Positions 28,703 through 32,848 of a stretch of DNA of 32,848 nt are shown piece after piece. Position 1 is the first letter of the stretch. Every line of letters begins with the position of its first letter. Under the pieces are notes generated by a model. The model was given only the letters and a program-made list of their open reading frames with translations, was not told where the DNA came from and made no database searches. The DNA comes from Actinomycetes bacterium. GTDB lineage: Bacteria; Actinomycetota; Actinomycetes; Streptosporangiales; Streptosporangiaceae. Location: NCBI GenBank assembly GCA_021792855.1, contig JAJYTW010000025.1, positions 1-32,848 of the forward strand. The letters run 5' to 3'. The translations under genes were made by a program, and so were the position numbers.

Positions 28703-30013
28703 GTGGCAAGTTCACCGCAGGACTCAGGCCGGCCCAGCCGGGCCGCGACACCGGGCATGGCAGGTTCGGGGACTCAGGTGGCGGGCGTGATCGGCGCCCA
28801 GCACGGCACCAACGGAGCGTCCGGCGGACTGCCCTCGGTGCGACTCGCGCCCCGGGATGAACTGGCCGGCCTAGCGCGGGTCGCCCCCCTGCTGCGCGCG
28901 GCCCGTGACCTGGACCGGTGGCTGCTGCGCCGGGACGAGCCAGTCGGGGCGGACCTGACTCAGGCAGTTGCGGCCGTGGCCGCGGCCGCGCTTGACGTGA
29001 GCGCACGTGAGGTGACCGCGGCCGGGCGGGTCATCGCCGCCGTGTGCTCCCCGGCCGGGCCGGGCCTGCGCCCCGGTGAGCTAGCCCGGGTGCTGTCCGA
29101 CGGCCCGACCGAGGTCGTGCTCGCGGTCTGGGACAGCGCCCTGGCCGCGACCCTGGACTCCGACGAGCTTGATGGCATCGCGACCGCCCTGTACACGGTC
29201 GGCGGCCCGGTCGGGATGGAGCAGCTATTCGAGGCCTACGCGTCGGCGGCCGGCCCGCGCCGGACCCCGTCCACCCCGGCGGATCAGGGCATGGCGCTAT
29301 CCCTGGCGCTGGAGACGCTGGCCGACCTCGGGGTCGTCGAGCTTGGCACCGAGGATGGTGATGGCGGCCTGACCGTCGCGCTCTCGCCGCTCGGGACCTG
29401 GGGCGTGCACCGCAGGCTGCGGTCCCAGGGCTGGCACGTGCCGGTCCTCGGGTCGGCCGGCGACCGGGGCGCCGAGGGACTGCTCGCGATGCTCGCTACC
29501 TGCGATGCCGAGGACGGCGAGGCCGAGATCACCGCCTGGCTCGCGACCCGTGATCCGGGCGTGGCGGCGACCGACCTGATCGAGGCGGCGGCCTCGGGTT
29601 CGCCGGGTCGCCGCGGGGCGGCGTTCGCCGTCCTCGACCGGATCGGGCCGGCTGCGATCGACCAGGTCCGGGCCGCGCTGGAGCACCCGCTGCTGCGGGC
29701 CCACGCCGCCGTCTGGCTGCACGAGCAGGGCGAGGACGTACGGCTTGCCCCCGCCGACCGAACCTGGCTGCTGGTCGACCTCGGCGCGGGCCTGCTGGAG
29801 GAGGCCAGCCCGCAGGACGTGGTCGCCGAACTCCTGCCCGACCTGCCGCCGGAGGACCAGGCCGAGATCGTCGCCGGGCTCTGGCAGGTCGATCACCCAG
29901 GCGTGACCGACCTGCTTACCGCGCTGAGCGACCACCATCCGGACCCGGCCGTGTCCCGGGCCGCGCGCAAGGCAGCGTTCAAGGCCAGGTCGCCGGCTGC
30001 TGCCGGAAACTGA
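28703..30013 (+). CDS. Uncharacterised protein with winged-helix and HEAT-like regions
   Basis: I do not recognise this 436-aa protein. The first 45 residues are Ser/Gly-rich and probably disordered. Residues about 50-200 are helical. The segment ALETLADLGVVELG...LTVALSPLGTWGVHRRLRSQGW (about 200-247) looks like a winged helix: a recognition helix, a beta wing, then a helix. Residues about 255-430 consist of paired helices (AATDLIEAAASGSPGRRGAAF, IDQVRAALEHPLLRAHAAVWL, DVVAELLPDLPPEDQAEIV, ending DPAVSRAARKAAFKAR), suggesting HEAT/ARM-type repeats. No membrane segment, signal peptide or catalytic motif is seen. It stands between priA and def and seems to have its own promoter, so it may not act with its neighbours. 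Confidence 0.8.
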   Translation: MASSPQDSGRPSRAATPGMAGSGTQVAGVIGAQHGTNGASGGLPSVRLAPRDELAGLARVAPLLRAARDLDRWLLRRDEPVGADLTQAVAAVAAAALDVSAREVTAAGRVIAAVCSPAGPGLRPGELARVLSDGPTEVVLAVWDSALAATLDSDELDGIATALYTVGGPVGMEQLFEAYASAAGPRRTPSTPADQGMALSLALETLADLGVVELGTEDGDGGLTVALSPLGTWGVHRRLRSQGWHVPVLGSAGDRGAEGLLAMLATCDAEDGEAEITAWLATRDPGVAATDLIEAAASGSPGRRGAAFAVLDRIGPAAIDQVRAALEHPLLRAHAAVWLHEQGEDVRLAPADRTWLLVDLGAGLLEEASPQDVVAELLPDLPPEDQAEIVAGLWQVDHPGVTDLLTALSDHHPDPAVSRAARKAAFKARSPAAAGN

Positions 30014-30068
30014 GGTCGGCTGCCCGGACGGCACGTCGGCGCGGTCGGCGGCTGCCCGGTGAAGTCCG

Positions 30069-30113
30069 TAGACTAGATCAGCCGCGGCCACGATCGTCTC
30101 GATCGGCGGCCGC
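30069..30113 (+). promoter_or_regulatory. def promoter -10 and strong leader hairpin
   Basis: TAGACT (30069-30074) would start transcription near 30081. Immediately downstream CGATCG (30091-30096) and CGATCG (30100-30105) pair around a 3-nt loop, and the stem continues past a small internal loop with GCGGCC/GGCCGC (30084-30089 with 30108-30113). The transcript would thus begin with a very stable hairpin. The gap 30014-30195 contains no gene; the rest of the leader is unstructured to the eye. Confidence 0.45.
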
Positions 30114-30195
30114 CCGAACGTGACGCGTCGCCGCCAGGGTCAGCCCCGCGATCCCGTTACGCAGCCCAGTCGCAGTACCGCGTGGAGGAGCGCCG

Positions 30196-30741
30196 GTGAG
30201 TATCAAGCCGATTCGCCTGTTCGGAGATCCGGTGCTGCGCACCCCCGCCGAGCCGGTCACGGACTTCGACGTCGAATTGCGCAAGCTCGTCGCCGACCTG
30301 ACCGACACCATGCAGGAGGCGCCCGGCGTCGGCCTGGCCGCCCCGCAGATCGGCGTCGGGTTGCGGGTGTTCACCTATTACGTGGATGACGTGCTCGGGC
30401 ACCTGATCAACCCCGATCTTGACCTGTCCTCCGACGAGGAGACCGACGACGAGGGCTGCCTGTCCTTCCCCGGCTTGACCTACCCGACCAAGCGGGCCTA
30501 TGGGGTGGTCGCGAAGGGGTTCGACATGTACGGCGAGCCGGTCACCGTCGAGGGCAGCGGCCTGCTTGCCCGGTGCGTGCAGCACGAGACCGACCACCTG
30601 GACGGCGTGCTGTTCATCGACCGCCTCGATCCCGAGCAGCGCAAACTCGCCATGCGGGAGATCCGCGAGGCCGAGTGGTGGGGCGAGCAGGCCCCGGCGG
30701 TGAAGATCTCCCCGCACCTGACCAACGGCAAGGCGCTGTAG
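30196..30741 (+). CDS. def: Peptide deformylase Def
   Basis: The 181-aa metalloenzyme removes the formyl group from the initiator Met of new proteins. All three family motifs are present: GVGLAAPQ (44-51), EGCLS (86-90, with the metal-binding Cys) and HETDH (130-134, two His ligands and the catalytic Glu). The start is GTG 30196 with GGAGGAGC about 8 bases upstream. It is paired with fmt, which adds the formyl group, three bases downstream. Confidence 0.98.
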   Translation: MSIKPIRLFGDPVLRTPAEPVTDFDVELRKLVADLTDTMQEAPGVGLAAPQIGVGLRVFTYYVDDVLGHLINPDLDLSSDEETDDEGCLSFPGLTYPTKRAYGVVAKGFDMYGEPVTVEGSGLLARCVQHETDHLDGVLFIDRLDPEQRKLAMREIREAEWWGEQAPAVKISPHLTNGKAL

Positions 30742-30744
30742 CCG

Positions 30745-31692
30745 ATGCGCCTGGTCTTCGCCGGCACGCCGGAGGCCGCGGTCCCGTCGCTGGACGCGCT
30801 GCTCGGCTCGCGGCACACCGTCGCGGCGGTGGTGACCAGGCCGGACGCGCCGGCGGGCCGCGGCCGGCGGCTGACGGCGAGCCCGGTCGCGGTGCGCGCC
30901 CGGCAGGCCGGGGTCGAGGTGCTCCAGCCTGCCCGGCCATCCGAGCCCGAGTTCCTGGCCAGGCTGGCGGAGATCGCGCCGGACTGCTGCCCGGTGACCG
31001 CCTACGGGGCGCTGATTCCCCGAGCGGCGCTGGACATCCCGCCGCACGGCTGGGTGAACCTGCACTTCTCGGTGCTGCCAGCCTGGCGCGGCGCCGCTCC
31101 GGTGCAGCACGCGATCATGCACGGCGACGAGATCACCGGCGCGACCACGTTCCGGCTGGTTCCCGAACTGGACGCCGGCCCGGTGTACGGCGTGCTCACC
31201 GAGCAGATCAAGGACACCGACACGGCCGGTGACCTGCTCGGCCGGCTGGCGATCGCCGGCGCCGAACTGCTGGTCGCCACCCTGGACGGGATCGAGGCCG
31301 GGCAGCTTGAGGCGCGGCCGCAGCCTGGTGACGGGGTCAGCCTGGCCCCGAAGCTGAGCCGGTCCGATGCCGAAGTGAACTGGCACGTCCCGGCCGTCGC
31401 GGTCGACCGGCTGATCCGGGCCTGCACGCCCGCGCCGGGCGCGTGGACCAGGCTGAACGGGGCCAGCGTCAAGCTCGGCCCGGTGACCCGCCTCGACCGC
31501 CCGGCGCCCGGTGCGCCCGGCGACGGCCTTCGCCCTGGCGAGTTGCTCGCCGCCGGCTCGCGGGTGCTGGCCGGCACCGCGACCGCGCCGGTGCTGCTCG
31601 GCGAGGTCCAGGCCGAGGGCAAGCGCCGGATGCGGGCCGACGAGTGGACCCGCGGGCTGCGCGCAGAGGACCGTCCGCTGGTGTTCGGCTGA
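30745..31692 (+). CDS. fmt: Methionyl-tRNA formyltransferase Fmt
   Basis: The 315-aa enzyme formylates initiator Met-tRNA using 10-formyl-THF. The N-terminal domain begins [20 protein letters not shown]. The catalytic residues Asn105, His107 and Asp143 are in [18 protein letters not shown] and [10 protein letters not shown]-terminal OB-like tRNA-binding domain starts after the linker near 210. The segment expected to read S-R-x-D-A-x-I-x-W appears as [10 protein letters not shown] Pro/Gly/Ala-rich insert (about 253-266) interrupts the C-terminal domain. It follows def by 3 bases; rsmB starts one base after its stop. Confidence 0.97.
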   Translation: MRLVFAGTPEAAVPSLDALLGSRHTVAAVVTRPDAPAGRGRRLTASPVAVRARQAGVEVLQPARPSEPEFLARLAEIAPDCCPVTAYGALIPRAALDIPPHGWVNLHFSVLPAWRGAAPVQHAIMHGDEITGATTFRLVPELDAGPVYGVLTEQIKDTDTAGDLLGRLAIAGAELLVATLDGIEAGQLEARPQPGDGVSLAPKLSRSDAEVNWHVPAVAVDRLIRACTPAPGAWTRLNGASVKLGPVTRLDRPAPGAPGDGLRPGELLAAGSRVLAGTATAPVLLGEVQAEGKRRMRADEWTRGLRAEDRPLVFG

Positions 31693-31693
31693 G

Positions 31694-32848
31694 ATGAGCG
31701 GGCCATCGAGCCAGGGCCGGCGTGGCCCCAGCCAGCGCGGTGCCAGCCAGCGCGGTGCCAGCCAGCGCGGTGCCCGTCAGGAAGGCAGCCAGTCCGGCCG
31801 CAACCAGTCCGGCCGCAGCCGGCCGGGCGGAACCGGCCGGCCCGCACCCCGTCGCCACGGCGCCGATCCGGCCCGTCGGGCCGCCTACGACGTGCTGAGC
31901 GCGGTCACCAGCCGCGATGCCTACGCGAACCTGATGCTGTCCGCCCGGCTCGCCGAGGATCGGCTGACCGACCAGGACGCGGCGCTAGCCACCGAACTGG
32001 TCTACGGCACGCTCCGCGGCCTGTCCTGCTACGACGCGATCATCGGGGTCTGCGCCGACCGGGACGTGGACCGGATCGACCCGCCCGTGCGGGACGTGCT
32101 GCGGATCGGCACACACCAGCTAGTCGGCATGCGGACCAAGCCGCACGCCGCGGTGGCGACCTCGGTGGACCTGGCGATAGATGTCGTCGGGCGTCGGCCG
32201 TCCGGTTTCGTTAACGCCGTGCTCCGCCGGATCGCGCAGCGCGACCTGGCCGGGTGGCTGGAGATCGTCGCGCCGGCGCGGAGCGCGGATCCCGTTGGCC
32301 ACCTGGCGATCCGGTACAGCCATCCGCGATGGATCGTGGCGGCGATCGCCGACGCGCTCGGCGAGGATCCGGCGGATCCTCGGCTGGCCGAGAGCGGCGC
32401 TGCGCTGGCCGAGACCGAGGCCGCGCTGGCCGCGAACGGGGAGCGCCCGGTGGTCACGCTGGCCGCGGTGCCCGGCCTGGCGACGCCGTCCGAACTGGCC
32501 GGCGCGGGTGCGCAGGAAGCGCGCTGGTCGCCGTTCGGCGCCTACCTTCCGCATGGTGATCCGGGCAGGCTCGCGCCGGTCGCGGAGCGCCGGGCCGGCG
32601 TTCAGGACGAGGCCAGCCAGCTTGCCGTGCTCGCATTGTCCAGGGTGCCGGTCGCGGGCGACGAGCGCGCCTGGCTGGACCTGTGCGCGGGCCCGGGCGG
32701 CAAGGCCCGCCTGCTCGGCGGCCTGGCCGCCGAGCGGGGGATTGTGCTGGTAGCGGCCGACCTGCACGAGCACCGCGCGCGGCTGACCGGGCAGGCGCTG
32801 AGCCGGATCCGCGGCACCGTCGGCAGCCAGCAGGACCGTGTCGGCCAG
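31694..32848 (+). CDS. rsmB: 16S rRNA m5C methyltransferase RsmB, 3' end missing
   Basis: The frame stays open for 385 codons and runs off the window edge. The first 55 residues are a low-complexity Ser/Gln/Arg/Gly tail, partly made of GASQR repeats. A NusB-like RNA-binding domain follows (about 56-185: RRAAYDVLSAV, ELVYGTLRGL, RDVLRIGTHQL, GFVNAVLRRI). The start of the methyltransferase domain then shows VQDEASQLAVLA and the SAM-binding motif LDLCAGPGGKARLL. The catalytic Cys motifs lie beyond the window. RsmB methylates C967 (E. coli numbering) of 16S rRNA. The order def-fmt-rsmB is widely conserved. Confidence 0.95.
   Translation, partial: MSGPSSQGRRGPSQRGASQRGASQRGARQEGSQSGRNQSGRSRPGGTGRPAPRRHGADPARRAAYDVLSAVTSRDAYANLMLSARLAEDRLTDQDAALATELVYGTLRGLSCYDAIIGVCADRDVDRIDPPVRDVLRIGTHQLVGMRTKPHAAVATSVDLAIDVVGRRPSGFVNAVLRRIAQRDLAGWLEIVAPARSADPVGHLAIRYSHPRWIVAAIADALGEDPADPRLAESGAALAETEAALAANGERPVVTLAAVPGLATPSELAGAGAQEARWSPFGAYLPHGDPGRLAPVAERRAGVQDEASQLAVLALSRVPVAGDERAWLDLCAGPGGKARLLGGLAAERGIVLVAADLHEHRARLTGQALSRIRGTVGSQQDRVGQ
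31726..31770 (+). repeat. Three 15-bp tandem repeats in rsmB encoding GASQR
   Basis: The unit tgccagccagcgcgg occurs twice perfectly (31741-31755, 31756-31770) and once with two changes just before. It is in frame and lengthens the basic N-terminal tail of RsmB, which is probably disordered and may help bind rRNA. Confidence 0.85.

Overview
The window is about 33 kb of very GC-rich DNA, densely packed with genes, from a filamentous or sporulating-type actinomycete. The taxon is inferred from gene content: a BldD regulator beside a pyr operon, a PASTA-type Ser/Thr kinase beside an Rv2175c-family DNA-binding protein, an actinobacterial integration host factor (mIHF) and an actinobacterial helicase-dead PriA. 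A class 1B PyrD with PyrK, plus a short type-1 PyrF, points away from a typical Streptomyces and towards Streptosporangiales-like or related lineages; I hold that placement loosely.

Region 1 (1-12100) mixes cofactor and regulatory genes. A sulfite-oxidase-like molybdoenzyme gene converges on a PASTA kinase gene. Upstream of the kinase on the minus strand lies a thiamine thiazole operon (thiO-thiS-thiG) headed by a TPP riboswitch. Divergent from it are a ferredoxin-reductase-like flavoprotein, an Rv2175c-like wHTH protein and thiE. Next come an IdsB-like prenyl synthase whose stop codon lies inside a seven-copy 17-bp tandem repeat, metF, a GNAT acetyltransferase overlapping metF tail to tail, a SAV_6107-type HEPN protein with an SOS-box-like site upstream, and bldD with a candidate BldD box in its own promoter region. 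From recalled gene order, this block resembles the M. tuberculosis Rv2170-Rv2176 neighbourhood.

Region 2 (12370-22530) is a complete de novo pyrimidine operon: pyrR-pyrB-pyrC-carA-(48-codon-class small ORF)-carB-pyrK-pyrD-pyrF. Nearly every junction is an ATGA-type or longer overlap, so translation is probably coupled. The leader carries a PyrR-type RNA hairpin next to the Shine-Dalgarno sequence. Together these genes take bicarbonate, glutamine and aspartate to UMP.

Region 3 (22530-32848) is the conserved actinobacterial housekeeping run mihF-gmk-rpoZ-coaBC-metK-priA, an unrecognised HEAT-like gene, then def-fmt-rsmB, with rsmB cut by the window edge. It covers nucleoid structure, GTP supply, RNA polymerase, CoA and SAM synthesis, replication restart and initiator-Met formylation and deformylation.

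No insertion sequence, prophage, CRISPR array, tRNA or rRNA was seen. The window is mostly core genome. The less ordinary items are regulatory (riboswitch, PyrR hairpin, BldD and SOS-like boxes, repeated leaderless-looking starts), the 17-bp repeat array, the small ORF between carA and carB, and the unrecognised gene at 28703-30013. I found no convincing evidence of a wholly new multi-gene system.
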